Assembly: GCA_032622095.1 (NCBI GenBank)
Contig: CP136069.1
Coordinates: 15,112,450-15,176,449, forward strand
DNA from: Siphonodentalium dalli
Lineage: Eukaryota; Mollusca; Scaphopoda; Gadilida; Siphonodentaliidae
DNA length: 64,000 nucleotides
Reading direction: 5' to 3'
How positions within the stretch are numbered: the stretch's first letter is position 1; every line of letters starts with the position of its first letter. Positions 12,701-24,599 of the stretch are shown piece by piece. Below the pieces are notes generated by a model that was given only the letters and a program-made list of their open reading frames with translations, had not been told where the DNA came from and did not search any database. The position numbers and the translations under genes are program-made.

Positions 12701-12765
12701 TCGATGTGAGATCGTCGGGTCAAGCGAGCGGCCTCGGTTATTTTGATGCGACGATCTCACATCGA
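12701..12765. repeat. Perfect 17-bp inverted repeat
   Basis: TCGATGTGAGATCGTCG (12,701-12,717) and its exact reverse complement (12,749-12,765) are separated by 31 bp. It lies in a lectin-gene intron. It could be a hairpin in RNA or the remnant of a small inverted-repeat element. Confidence 0.85.
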
Positions 12766-13179
12766 GAACAATACCGCCCCATATTACTTCACTCTACCGA
12801 CAAAGCGTTTAAATTTCGCCAAGAAATACTCAATTACCCAAAAATAACCAATAGTAATAGATCATATATTGAGAGTATATTTTGTCGCACAGTGTTGACG
12901 GCGCATTCCCAGCGTAGCCATGCGCGGAAGAATACGAGAAAGTGAATAACTGATTAGTTTCAAAATTCAAATTGTAATGTGAACAATTTCAATACGATTG
13001 TCTTCAATAAAGTCCAATCATTGTCCGGTCGCTCTCAATGACACGAATTCCCCTACGCTTTGCCGGTGCAGAATCTCCGTAGAAATTGTTTATTGTGATG
13101 TTACGGTAGTTCCGTCAGCATATATACCAGCCTCGTTCTCGGTTCAGGGTAGAATGATACGGAATATATATAGTAACTA

Positions 13180-14075
13180 TAATTATTATCCATCCCTTAA
13201 CTCACACCATTTCCGATTGGGCAATAGCTGCCACGTGATAGTCCTGGAAAAAGTCATATTGGACTCCCGAAAGTCATATTGGACTCTCGACTGTACAATA
13301 TCACTTTTTATTTGGGACTCCGTGACGTCACGAATTAACTCTGTTGCGAAATGAATCGGTGAAATTGTGATGCGCGCACAACACTGATGGATTTTAGCAG
13401 TTTCAATTCCGCATTGAGTTTTTTCTCACTTCCGTGTTTACTTTTCCAAATCATGCTTTCTAATGATCAAAATATACAGGCTTTTAGAGAGAATTAAGTG
13501 TCGACAAATACAAAAAATAACCACAAAAGTTTTATTCCCAAAATATGGATAAGCATACAGATGGATAATAAAACCAAGTTGTGGTGAAAAGTCATATTGG
13601 CGTGTCTCGTCCAATATGACTTTCCACCACAACCTGGACTCGTACAAGAAAATCACATACTGTACACAACATTGTATAATAACTTTATAATATTATATGT
13701 ACACATGTATAATATTGTCGTATGCGCTCGAGATAGCACATCTATTCCATATAAATAAAAGGCAGCTCGGTCCTGACAAGGTGGCTTCATTTGGAGAGGA
13801 GGCTCTATATAAATATATTTTATTATCCATCCCTTAACTAACACTAGTTCTGATTGGGCAAAAGCCGTCACATGATATCTGGGGGAAAGTCATATTGGAC
13901 TCCCAAAAGTAATATTGGACTCGAAACGCATGTTGTGTACATTGTGTCTTTTCTTGTACTTGTCCATCGTGTGGTGAAAAGTCATATTGGAATCGACGCT
14001 ATACGCTATATGACTTTTCATCACAACCTGGACTTGTACAATAACTTGTGTTAATAACTTTATAATATGGAACAA
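13180..14075. repeat. Two copies of a dispersed inverted-repeat family
   Basis: The copies cover roughly 13,180-13,700 and 13,825-14,075. Both begin with CCATCCCTTAACT, continue through GATTGGGCAA and several AGTCATATTGGACTC motifs, and contain GTGGTGAAAAGTCATATTGG facing its inverse (TGACTTTTCATCACAAC), so each can fold. A third relative is at about 3.6-3.9 kb. No protein is encoded. The copies lie in a lectin-gene intron. Confidence 0.6.
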
Positions 14076-14079
14076 TACG

Positions 14080-15630
14080 CGCGCGTTGTCTTATAACTGA
14101 GCTGCATACATATAACCAAATTGAAAAATAACTCTTAACAGTTGAAATATAACTTCAAATTGGCACAATATCAACACAATTCTATGAATACAGGTTCGGA
14201 CAAAGATGCATCCCAGGATGTACGATTCTATGTCGAAAAATGGCAGGTGCGCGGGTGCGCGGGTGTCTATTCTAGTTGACACATATATGTGTTAAGTTTG
14301 AAACAAATGACCGGAAAATGACGGAACACAAACGATGAGTCCCAGGATGCACGATTCTACATAGAAAATGGCAATGACTCCGCCAAAATGACTGCGACTG
14401 AACTCATTGCAAAAAAATGCAGTGGCGCAGATTCCCATGCTTGTTGACCTATGTGCCAAGTTTAAAAATAAATACTGGAAAATGACGGACTACAGGCTCG
14501 AACAAAGTTCCGCACGTGTGCACGAACCCCACACACAAGGACGAGGCTCGTTAATATGGATATTCGACGGAATGTCGGGCGACAACGAATCAGAGACAGT
14601 CAGACAAAATATGGTCCAAAACCAAACCTATTTCATCTTTCTGCAGTCTATTTCATCTTTCTGCAGTCTATTTTTACAGAGTTAGTTTATTCCATGCAGG
14701 CCATACAGTCTGACTACTTAGATGACGTATGTATTACAGCCCATCGCAATTAGTTAGCTACGAGTCCGTAACAGTTCTGCACGCGAAACATTAGGATGAT
14801 GAATTATAGCTAGTTTTGCCCATATATTAACACTAGCTGGAGGTACGGGTTACCTTGGTCAGTCACAGCATCGAAACAAATCCATTCAGCTAGCTACGTC
14901 CGTGTGAACCCCGAGCGCATAAATGTGTTAAGTTTACTACCCCCCCCCCCTCGCCGGACCGGGGCCTATATAATTAGCAACGAGTTCGTAATAGTTCCGT
15001 CGCGAGATACTAATTTAACTAGATACGCCCTTGAAATATCCCACAATGGGGAGGGATTAGCTATATATGCCCCTATACCAATCACAACGTGGGGTGCTAT
15101 ACATATATACATGCAGTTATCTTAGTCTCGTGATATCTCCGAACAAGAACCGTTCACAAATCTAGCTACGTCTGAGTGTATGTTAGCAGCGCTGAAATAC
15201 AAGTCACCCTGTGGTGAGATAGTGAGATAGTAAACATATATTACAAACTCACATGTTTGCGCATGGCTACAGTAGTACTGACCTTGTTGCTTCGATACTT
15301 CGCACGATGAGTGTTCCATTTCCTTCCCGTTACAAGAGCTGCCCCCATACTGCGGCCGGGGATTGGTGCAGCTTCTTTCTCTGACTTGTACTCCATGGCG
15401 GTCAATAACTGGTATACACGTTGCTATCCAATTGGTCCATTCACCGTCGACTATACAATAGACGAGTACATGTATACTAATGGTTCAAATGTTATTGTTC
15501 ATAAAATAGACACCTTTCGTACGATGAACGACAACAGATCATTATTACGAATAGGGTGCTACGTCACTAGAATGTGTGTTCTTTCTATTCGTTGTCATTT
15601 TCCCCTATCCGTTTTTACGATCACTGTTAT
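14080..15630. other. Intronic stretch, no exon recognised
   Basis: The region holds short diverged direct repeats (for example CCCAGGATG..ACGATTCTA near 14,212 and 14,341, and ACGAGTTCGTAATAGTTCC near 14,980 resembling 14,760) and a C run at 14,940-14,950. Open frames up to about 120 codons have no domain signature. Confidence 0.45.
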
Positions 15631-15639
15631 TGGATTTTA

Positions 15640-15960
15640 TGTTGGAAATTTGGGATTTCCTAATGCACCCCCTTGAACTAAGCCAAATTCCAAAGATCAC
15701 ATAATTCAATGTTCACCCCTCCCCTCGGCTTTGAATTTCTCACCTGGTACCTCACATTCCTTGTTTTGTTTGTTTTTTACTTTAATTTTGATTGGGTACC
15801 AGTGAGGGACTAGGAGGAAATTTCAAACCAATATGTTGACCAAACGTCGGAAGAAATGCAAGTGTTTGTCTGAAACAACGAATTTTACACACACAATTGG
15901 TTAGAAAATCAGAATACCAGAAAATGTTCAATCTATTGTTGGCATGACATTTTATTCAAC
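15640..15960. repeat. Diverged copy of the interior of the 5.4-6.6 kb element
   Basis: The block matches 5750-6030 in order: a TTCCTAATGCACCCC-like start, CACATAATTCAATG, TACCTCACATTCCTTG, GGAAATTTCAAACCAATA, TTGACCAAA and GAATACCAGAAAATGTTC. TIRs were not found, so it is a partial or decayed copy. Confidence 0.6.
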
Positions 15961-16918
15961 CGTAGTGTAAGTATACCACCAAGCAACATTGACTAAAGTG
16001 TTGAGTACTAGTATCCTATTTCTACTCAACGATTTGAGTAAAACATTTTAATCAGTGCTAAAAGTGAAGTCGTTCAACAACCGACTGATTTTGCTCAACA
16101 GTTGACTGAACAAATTAGTGTAACTTTCTTAGTTAAGTAAAGGAGTTGGCTAAGAATATTTATATGAAGAATTCTCTAAACTGAACTAGATGATATATCC
16201 AATATCAGCGACCGAATCAGAATTGGAAATATTGGGAATGTTTTGGAACTTCCCGATATAGTATTATATCCGATAATGGTATGTTGCAAGATATTACATT
16301 ATTTTGTGATTGTTTATGGTGTCCATGATGTCAGAACCTCGGCTTCAAAATGTTTACTCTTTAGTGAGGTGGTGAACTTATGAAGGTTTGACATACATAT
16401 CGGCCATCTGCTAAAATGTCAATGTTGCATTTATAGATAAAAAAATAATGTTGAAATGTAAGTTAAACATCTCGATATGACTACCATTATAGATCCACAT
16501 TGTTTTAAATTGAGTTATTGTTCCTAGATATTTTAATCAACGTGTTGGTTAAATCCGAAATAGATATCCTGGTGTGTCATTGTTGAATACTCGATACTCA
16601 CCCGCTAAATTCAAACCGTTCAACAAATTATCACTCAGCGTGTTGAGTAAACGTATTAGTCAACAAGAGTGTCAGTGCTGAATGGTGCCAGGGCCGAGTA
16701 TCTCATAATACGTCATAATTTGCTCTAAATTATTTACATTAGTTTTTCTGTATATTATCCAAATATATCATAAATCTATTTATTACATTATCATACCCTA
16801 ATTCAATTCAATAAACCCATTCTATAATTTGTGATATTAAACATTCGTTTAATAACAGGAAATAGTGCCAGGTGACCTTTAACTTCCGGTTTGTTATGCC
16901 TAATCTGCCTAATTAACT

Positions 16919-16977
16919 CGTCCAGTAATTAGGTATGGACCTCGCCAAAGGCTCGGTGCAGACCTAATTTACTGGAC
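16919..16977. repeat. Short imperfect hairpin
   Basis: GTCCAGTAATTAGGT faces ACCTAATTTACTGGAC across a loop with GCTCGGTGCAG. It is an inverted repeat of about 16 bp with one indel, within a lectin-gene intron. Confidence 0.6.
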
Positions 16978-17838
16978 TCGTTTTGTAAATCCCGCTATAA
17001 ACTGGGGACTCATTGTAGATCCTCTTTATATTGGACTGATGAATGATCGCTGATACATGTACTTAAAAAACCGAATATCAAACAGATCGTTTTAAGGAGA
17101 TTTTGGCGTTTAAATTTCACAACCTCGATAAATGGTGACCGAATTAAGTCACTTGATCGGTTATGTCTTCTCAACGGTCAAAGTTATATGGGACGGGAAT
17201 CACGGCATTCATAGTGGGCAAGCAAAACGTGATACATAGCCCATTTGTTCTCTGTTTCGTTTGAGTTATTTAAATATACGTTACCAGTATACAATTTAAC
17301 CATATTTTGAATGTTTGTTTAATGTTTAAAGCCAAACTGTGTGTCTATTTAGTGAATCAGCACAACTTGGTTTGTGAGTATATAGTCAGGCATTATCCAA
17401 TCTGGAAAAATGTGAAAATCATCTTATCGAGAATTACAACCATGTCGATTATATAATTTTAACAAAGATATACAAATTACAATCATTCCGACAAAGGGGC
17501 CACTGCTTTATAATCTATGTATGGGAATGACGTTTTGTGCTGCTCATTTTGGGTATACAATTTGTGATAATAACACTTTGAGCATTCTCTATTTCCACCA
17601 AATATCCACAGTGGAGGGTTCGATATCACTTTTACCTGGGCAACGCCGGAGTTACCATGCTAGTATATACTATAATATAATCGATGCTAAGTCTACGTAA
17701 CAATGCACTATCGGCTAAAGTTAGGACTATTGAGATGGCAGGAACCAGACTATGATATGACTGACATGAATAATAAAATGACATTGTGTCATTTTAAACT
17801 AACACGGGCCTTCAATGTTTTGATTGAATACAACTTAC

Positions 17839-18006
17839 CGGGACAGTGTGATTGACTACACCTGATGAGTTCCTCATCTTCTCCATGACATTCGTTGCCG
17901 CCGTGTTCCGGTAGTGGGTTGGAGCAGTTTCTTGTTTTCGATGTAATTCCTACACCACAGTCGACACTACACTGATTGACAGTCCACGCCGACCAACCAC
18001 CATTCA
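17839..18006 (-). CDS. TSP1/C-type lectin gene, third TSP1 repeat exon
   Basis: A 168-bp phase 1-1 exon encoding one thrombospondin type-1 repeat: GGWSAWTVNQCSVDCGVG, then TRNCSNPLPEHGGNEC and a closing IRCSQSHCPG. Six cysteines, the WxxW start (WSAW), the CSVDCG motif and the TRNC strand are the family hallmarks. The acceptor is CTTCGTTGCAG (minus) and the donor is GTAAGT at 17,833-17,838. TSP1 repeats are extracellular modules that bind glycans and matrix proteins. The WxxW tryptophans are classic C-mannosylation sites (family knowledge). Confidence 0.93.
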
Positions 18007-18125
18007 CTGCAACGAAGCACGTTATCGAATATGTATCCAAATTCTAAAAAAAATTGTATTCTGAAAAAAGCTATTGAGGCTAGAATGGTCAAATTGTAAC
18101 TGGACTTGCTCGGTGTAATTCTTAA

Positions 18126-18380
18126 CCCTTTAATGACTGGAGCTACGCTAATGCAGCATTAAAGATCATGTGCCAGTGCATTCTCGGATATATGCGAGTC
18201 TCCCATATGGAGCCTCGCATTCATAAGATGATGAACTGGGTCACAAGGTCAAGGTAAATATTGTTAGGCCAATGCATTTTTTTATATATGCGAGGCGCCC
18301 TATGGGCGACTCGCATATATAAGAAGATGCATTGGCCCAGAGCTTTCGCAAAATTTCAGGAAGCTCCAGTCATGAAATGG
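18126..18380. mobile_element. piggyBac-like MITE, copy 1
   Basis: The element is flanked by TTAA at 18,122-18,125 and 18,381-18,384. The ends are CCCTTTAATGACTGGAGCT and, inverted, AGCTCCAGTCATGAAATGG. The TTAA target with CC-starting TIRs fits the piggyBac superfamily. Inside are two further hairpins built on ATATATGCGAG/CTCGCATATAT and on AATGCATT-containing arms. It is 255 bp long and noncoding. It lies in the intron between the lectin-half exon and the TSP1 exons, on the 5' side of the third TSP1 exon relative to window coordinates. Confidence 0.8.
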
Positions 18381-19256
18381 TTAAATATTGACTTAGTAAG
18401 GTTTCTACCAGAGACGTGGTGCAAGGGTGTATAATTATAAGTACCTAACTTTGATTACATGTTTCCATTAATAGTTGGAACTTCCATGCTACAATATAAG
18501 TAGGAAATGTCTGACCAGTTATAGGTAGAAATTGTTCTAAAAATTTGATTTTACAAATAGTAATTAATATGAGATACATGTATGTTGAGTTTAAAGCAAA
18601 ACAGACTGTTACACTGAGATGTGGACATCAGTCGGAAATGTCCAACCACTGGGGTGTTGGGCTGTATATTTCCAACGACATGCAGCTGGTGTTGGGCTAT
18701 ATGTTTCTAATACATGTAGTTAGAAAGCTTGAAGACAAATCGATGTATAATTTGGAAAATCCTAAGACGTCCAGTCACACGAGGGGGTGAAAACGAACTT
18801 GCAACTGTTGGTCTTGGGTTCAAGGGGTGCAGCTGAAGTTGGACATTCGTAGTTGAACACCCCCGACGGAGACCCTATAATCACGCTCCTGTATTTAACA
18901 GACCTGGTGATTTTGAACATACATTAAAAATGAATGCATTATGTGCATGTATCCATAAATTATATAAAATTCACAGATTAACAATACTGTCGTCAACTAT
19001 CAGAAATCGCTTACTATGTCATTAATCTCGACGTAATCGTATATTAACACATTGATTTTGTGGCAATTTATAGAAAATAGATACTAATTAAACACTAAAA
19101 TGCGTCTATGAAGAGCCATGCCTTGACCAATAAAAGCGTACAAGTAGCTTGTTCAGTGGTCTGATGTTGTTAGACTGACAATATACGTGACGTTTCCTTT
19201 AGAATGCTGTTCGTGTGCGAGCATGCACACTAAATTGAATTCATAAGCTTTATTAA

Positions 19257-19514
19257 CCCGTTCATGACTGCAGCTTCCTGAAATTTTGGGAAAACCCTGT
19301 GCCAATGCATTATCTTATATATGCAAGTCGACCATATATAGGGCGTCTCGCTTATATAAGATAATGCATTGGCCTAACAATATTTACATTGACATTGTAA
19401 CCCAGTACATTCTCTTATATATGCGAGGCTCCCTATGGGAGATTCGCATATGTAGGAGACTGCATTGGCACAGTGTCTTTAATCCTGCACTAGCGCACAT
19501 CCTTTGTGAAAGGG
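19257..19514. mobile_element. piggyBac-like MITE, copy 2 (opposite orientation)
   Basis: The left flank is TTAA (19,253-19,256) and the right flank is TCAA (one change). The ends are CCCGTTCATGACTGCAGCTT and ..GAAAGGG. It contains the same internal hairpins as copy 1 (TTATATATGCGAGGCTCCC and inverse), with the element reversed. It is 258 bp, within the intron between the second and third TSP1 exons. Confidence 0.78.
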
Positions 19515-19755
19515 TCAAACATCGTAAAACTGGTGTGAACACAAACGAATAAAAATGTTGACAGGTCATGTTTTCATTCATACATCTAGTTGTACCACAA
19601 CATGTTTTGTTATCAACGTAGCAATCAATCGTCATCCTCGTCGAATTGGCTTACCTATTTTGCGGAATCGACATACAATACTGAGGTGTCCGATTGAGAG
19701 GCAGTATGGATAAAGCCTATTCACCGAACACAAACTCAAATTCTACACCACCCAC

Positions 19756-19926
19756 CTGGACAATCCGAATTAAAACATCCGACGGTCCTGTTGGATGCAC
19801 CACCGCAGTCTTTTCCGCCATTTGCAGGCTTTGGGTTGGTACAGCTGCGGAATTGGTACTGGGTGCCATGCCCGCATGTGACGCTGCACGAGTGGTTTCC
19901 CCAATCAGACCAACCACCATCAATGA
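19756..19926 (-). CDS. TSP1/C-type lectin gene, second TSP1 repeat exon
   Basis: A 171-bp phase 1-1 exon encoding IDGGWSDWGNHSCSVTCGHG, then FRSCTNPKPANGGKDC and TVGCFNSDCPG. This is a complete TSP1 repeat with WSDW, CSVTCG and six cysteines. The acceptor is TTGTATTTGTAG, and the donor is GTGGGT (19,750-19,755), weaker than the GTAAGT donors of the other exons. Two NxS/T sequons are visible (NHS and, further on, NRT). Its 171 bp differs from its 168-bp sisters by one codon, as expected for repeats that arose by exon duplication. Confidence 0.93.
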
Positions 19927-20477
19927 CTACAAATACAATACAAATACAAGCGTTACGGTTAGTCACGTGCAATATATAAAGAGTGTGGTTAGTGTTTGAG
20001 AGAGTGATTCACAGTGACCCATTAAATACAGAAAGTTGAGTGAAGAGGATTAACGAGCGCTGTGGTGTAGGCATAATTAACATGGTTGTGACAGTTTTCT
20101 CCAAACCTCATTACAAGTATATACAAACATGTATTATCGATAATCACCGCGAACAGCCTGTATATATATATGTGTGTGTTTTATTCTTCATTGTAATATA
20201 TGGTGGTATGAGGTGTGATTTTATAATATGTAACTGATTCAGCTCCATGACACAAGTGGTGTTTCTCTCATAACCCCTCATAATTCAGTTATTGTATTTT
20301 TGTGTGAAATTATGTTAATTATGTTTGTAAAATATTTTTCCGCCGTCCGCAACTCATTCGATAAAATATTCTCGATTAAGATGTGTGTTGTGATCTGCCT
20401 CTATATATGTGTTTAATTTAATTGTTGTAAAATTACAATTTGTTCAGCGTACACGTGATCGCGGCTCATAAACTTAC

Positions 20478-20645
20478 TTGGACACGCTGCTTCTTGGCAG
20501 ATATCGACTTCTCTATTCATGCCAATACACGTCTCGGTTGCCGTTTGCGGATTTGCATTCGAGCAATTTCTTGTCCGGATCAGTGTGCCTAAACCGCAGC
20601 TTACGCTGCATGGCCCCTCAAGCCATGCGAGCCATGGAGCACCAA
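20478..20645 (-). CDS. TSP1/C-type lectin gene, first TSP1 repeat exon
   Basis: This minus-strand exon is bounded by TTATATCCACAG (acceptor) and GTAAGT (20,472-20,477). It encodes GAPWLAWLEGPCSVSCGLG, then LIRTRNCSNANPQTATETC and VDICQEAACP, a TSP1 repeat with WLAW, CSVSCG, TRNC and six cysteines. It is 168 bp long, phase 1-1, so it links in frame to the signal-peptide exon upstream and to the second TSP1 exon downstream. It is more diverged in sequence than the other two repeats. The identity is secure from the motif order. Confidence 0.9.
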
Positions 20646-21512
20646 CTGTGGATATAACAACCGTCTAGATATGCATACTAAACTGTAATTTCAATGACAT
20701 TAGCCGTTTCTTTAGGGAATACTCATTGACGAGTAGTTCCCTATGGACATGGTAAGAATATAATAAGTTCAGAAACGGTCATGCTTGCAGGCCTAGTAGG
20801 CCTATGTTGTTTAGTCGGTGACATTGAAATCGAGATTAGTGAGCCCAGGTGGTTTAGTAAATGAGATGCAGCCCAAGATTAACAATAAAACTATAATCAG
20901 AAATGGTAACGCTCTCAAGATCCCATTATTAGTCATATATATTATTTATAATATAAAATATATTGGTTCCATGAATGCACCACCACAGAATTCCGTTGAA
21001 ACAACTAATCCTTAAATTATTACAACGGCTTATTAATGCAGGTTTCTCATTCACCACACCTAAAGCCTCTAAATGCGGACAAACAATCTACTAATCGGAT
21101 TAAATACACGCCCGATACTACATTCCAACTGAGACATACTTCATCAGCCAAGTTAGCTGTTATATTATGCGTTGTGTTCCCGAAATAAAATCTTCAAGAG
21201 TGGCCCAGCCATTGTTCATACCTAAATATCGAAAGCAATTAACGAGGTCATAAGCATTAGATACTGCAGCAATGAGACATCCGCGAAGATACATCGGCTA
21301 AAACCCGAAATGTGTTGTTCTGTGAGAAATATCCTCATTGCTCAATATCTCCATTGACACGGCCAGCCAGATCAGCCTTTCTACAATTTCTTAAAATAAC
21401 TCGCATCGCCTGAAACCCAAAATGCGTTGTCCTGTTATATATCCCCATCGCTCCCTTGGCAAGGCCAGATCAGAGTAGCAGTAAACATCCATAGGGCGGA
21501 GCATTATCCATC

Positions 21513-22730
21513 ATGACCTTTCTCTTTCTCGTGTACGTAAACGACATAGTCGAAGGAATTACATGCAACATACGTTTATTTGCTGATGATACATCACTTT
21601 ATATTGCTATAGAAGATCCCATAATTGCTGCAGAGGTGATAAATTCAGACCTACACAAAATATTCAACTGGTCGAAAACCTGGGCAGTTAAATTTAACCC
21701 ATTGAAAACAGAATCCTTGCTTGTATCGTGGAAACAATTACCCATACACCAACCAGTATTAAATATGGCCAACGAGAGCATAGATGAGGTGGAAACACAT
21801 AAACATTTGGGTCTGACATTCAACCGGCAGGGGAAATGGAAAGACCATATAGAAGATATTGAAAATCGAGCGACCAAAAGAATGTACATACTGAGGAAAT
21901 ATAAATTTATCCTTGACAGAAGAACTTTAGAAAGAATCTATTTATCCTATATTCGACCTGTCTTGGAATATGCTTCCTCAGTGTGGGATAACTGTACAGG
22001 CGAAGAAGCCAATTCTTTAGAAGATATTCAATACGAAGCAGCTAGACTAGTAACCGGTGGGACTAGAAGTTGTAATAAAGACATAGTTCTCCAAGAAATT
22101 GGTTGGGACACATTATCAAAACGGAGAGAACATTCTAAACTTGTACTATATTTTAAAATGACGAAAAAACTAACTCCCCCTTACTTATACAATGCTGTTC
22201 CGAATAAAGTATCGCGCACAAGTGGATATGACACGAGATCAGATGACCTTAGAGTACCTTTCTGCAACTCAGTTACTTATCAGAAATCCTTTCTTCCACG
22301 ATCTATCAATCTCTGGAACAAGTTAAAACCAGAAGCGAGGAACTGTGAAACACTCTCAGACTTTAAAGTTTTTCTGAATAGCGGTACAAAAGAACGTCCT
22401 CGATATCTGGAATTTGCATATACGAGAGCAAGCCATATATACCATTGTCGACTAAGACTGGAATGCAGTAATTTAAATCATGATCTTCACAGCAATCACT
22501 TGAGAGATAATCCGTTATGTATATGTGGTACCGAAGAAACAGCAGAACATTTTCTTTTTTATTGTCGCAGGTTCTCTGCTGAAAGAAATAGGTGCTTCGC
22601 AGGGTTAATAACCCGACCAGGCATAGCAACCCTGCTACATGGAAACAGCGAAGTATCACTGGAAGAGAATATAGATATATTTCTGAGGGTTCAAAAATTT
22701 ATATTGTTGTCTAAACGATTCTCAAATTGA
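21513..22730 (+). pseudogene. 5'-truncated non-LTR retrotransposon reverse transcriptase
   Basis: A 405-codon open frame forms the C-terminal part of a LINE-type ORF2. It starts inside the reverse transcriptase palm (FLFLVYVNDI, then the catalytic RLFADDTSLY with the DD pair at residues 25-26). It runs through the thumb (HLGLTFNRQGKWKDHI, YLSYIRPVLEYASSVWDNC) to a C-terminal cysteine-histidine cluster (CICGTEETAEHFLFYC). Endonuclease and fingers are missing, so this is a dead 5'-truncated insertion of a jockey/CR1-group element. A TAAATAAGTATAAATAAATA-type 3' tail follows. It lies antisense in the intron between the signal-peptide exon and the first TSP1 exon. The frame is uninterrupted, suggesting a fairly young insertion. 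Confidence 0.9.
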
Positions 22731-23107
22731 ACTTTACCCAAGTCGCTCTCCGTATAAATACGTAAAAATAAGTTTAAATAAGTATAAATAAATACAAGTA
22801 AATAAATGGTAATTCCTGCTCATACACGAAACAAGGCGAGTGTACAAAGGCCCATTATCACATAGAAGTGACTAAATATACAGCACAACTCAGAAAACTA
22901 GAAAATATCTCTTATTTCCTATTCTGTCTTCGGGCATGACAACCTAGAGTTGCTCGTAATAAGTATATACATACAATGCATCACTCTTGTCGTATCGATC
23001 GTGAAACGTTAATTATACTATGCTTATTGTAAACTGACCGAGTGGGGTCAATGGTCAGGTCACAAACAAACAAACAGGTAGTAACAATTCAGTTCAACTG
23101 ATGCGTG

Positions 23108-23153
23108 GACTGCCCAACAGTGACCCATTATTATGGGTTACTGTTGGACAGTC
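23108..23153. repeat. 20-bp hairpin
   Basis: GACTGCCCAACAGTGACCCA faces TGGGTTACTGTTGGACAGTC across a 6-bp loop, with two mismatches in the stem. It is intronic and its function is unknown. Confidence 0.8.
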
Positions 23154-23633
23154 TATGCCCCAGACGGCTGACAATGATAATAATAAGATAGTAAAATTTA
23201 AACAAAAACAAGATCTAACTGGGAAAAGAACATTATGAAAAAGCAATAAAGACACCACCACATGTGTATGACAAAGATGGGGAAATGGCTAATATAAGCA
23301 TCACACTTTCTGCCAAATCCCATTCTCTAAAATAATTGTCTTTATGTATATTATACAACTCTGTTAATTAATGTGCATGATTTAGAGAAATAAATATGTT
23401 TACACCATGACCTTGGATGTGGGATGGACGGATCTCACCCAAGGGGCTAGCTAATACATTTACTCAGCCTCCAGTCGCACGTCTGATAGTATTTTACTTG
23501 GCAGTGCTTCCTTTCGGCTGATTAATGATTCATCACCACATTTATATCAAACTATCGTATTTTATACGAACAACTAAGAGAGTTCTATCATTTACTGGAC
23601 GCATACATGTATGTATGCCATATGTCAACTTAC

Positions 23634-23814
23634 ATCCAGATCTTACGTTCGGCTCGGAATTGACGTGTTCGGAGATGCTATCGGTATTACTTTGTGTTTT
23701 GGAGTCGCTATTGGAGTTGCTATTGGTATCACTTGGTACATTGGAGTCACTTGACTGGCTACATATACCTCCGGTTATTATGACCGCCCAAATTATTAGC
23801 TGTACTGCGAACAT
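23634..23814 (-). CDS. TSP1/C-type lectin gene, signal-peptide exon
   Basis: The start codon is at 23,812-23,814. Residues 1-19 (MFAVQLIIWAVIITGGICS) form a good signal peptide. Then comes a Ser/Asn/Asp-rich linker (SDSNVPSDTNSNSNSDSK and on) to about residue 57. The best donor is GTAAGT at 23,628-23,633, leaving 60 codons plus one base (phase 1), which matches the TSP1 exons. Just upstream of the ATG is ATTCCATTTCAG followed by GTTCAAT, so the 5' UTR is probably spliced and the exon begins near 23,821. An alternative donor GTAAGA a few codons earlier would break the frame. The assignment to the TSP1/CTLD gene rests on strand, phase and signal peptide. Confidence 0.72.
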
Positions 23815-24599
23815 ATTGAACCTGAAATGGAATATGTTGATGTATAGTAGAGTCTAAATAACTTAGGACGTTATCAAACTGCCATACATGTATGTATATG
23901 TCAGAAGGTTAGCATGTTCTCGGCTGTGAAGGTGTGCCAACTTATAGTACGAAGCATTTGAACAAAATTGACGATTCATCTAGTTTTAGAATGTATTATA
24001 TATACGTATAATTCATAAAATGTGAAATTTTCTTTGATATGACGAAGCGTGATCACGTGTCGGAGAGTAAATTTGACCATTGTCCGGCAAGCCAACTATC
24101 GCCCGGGCTAACGTCTTCAAATTATTCATCGCCTGGATCATGCGAGAATTGTGCGAGAATTGTGTCATATATATAACACCTATTGTCAGCCTCGGGTGTA
24201 ATACAGACATATACATTGTGTCTCCTGGGGCTCTGGTTCAGAGGATGCCGTTTCTTGAAAATAATTATCGCACTTCCGCCCCAGTCAATATGTGTATATT
24301 CCAAAAATATTTGTTTTGAGACATATTCACCTGCGATTACCAAATATAAAACGCACAACAATTCCGAACAAATACATGCAAAACAATGCTATTAACATAT
24401 TATAGTGTTCATAAAGTAATCGGGAACACGATATTCGTATACCCTTATCAGGTCTGATCTACATCCTAAATTCAATGATAATAGTTATGTTTATCTAAAT
24501 AGTAGACTTGAATTATTTTGAAAATCGCTCTTTTTCACGGAACTATATATTTTTTGAAATATGCAACTGCTGTTTTAAAAATAACAAATGTCACGCACA

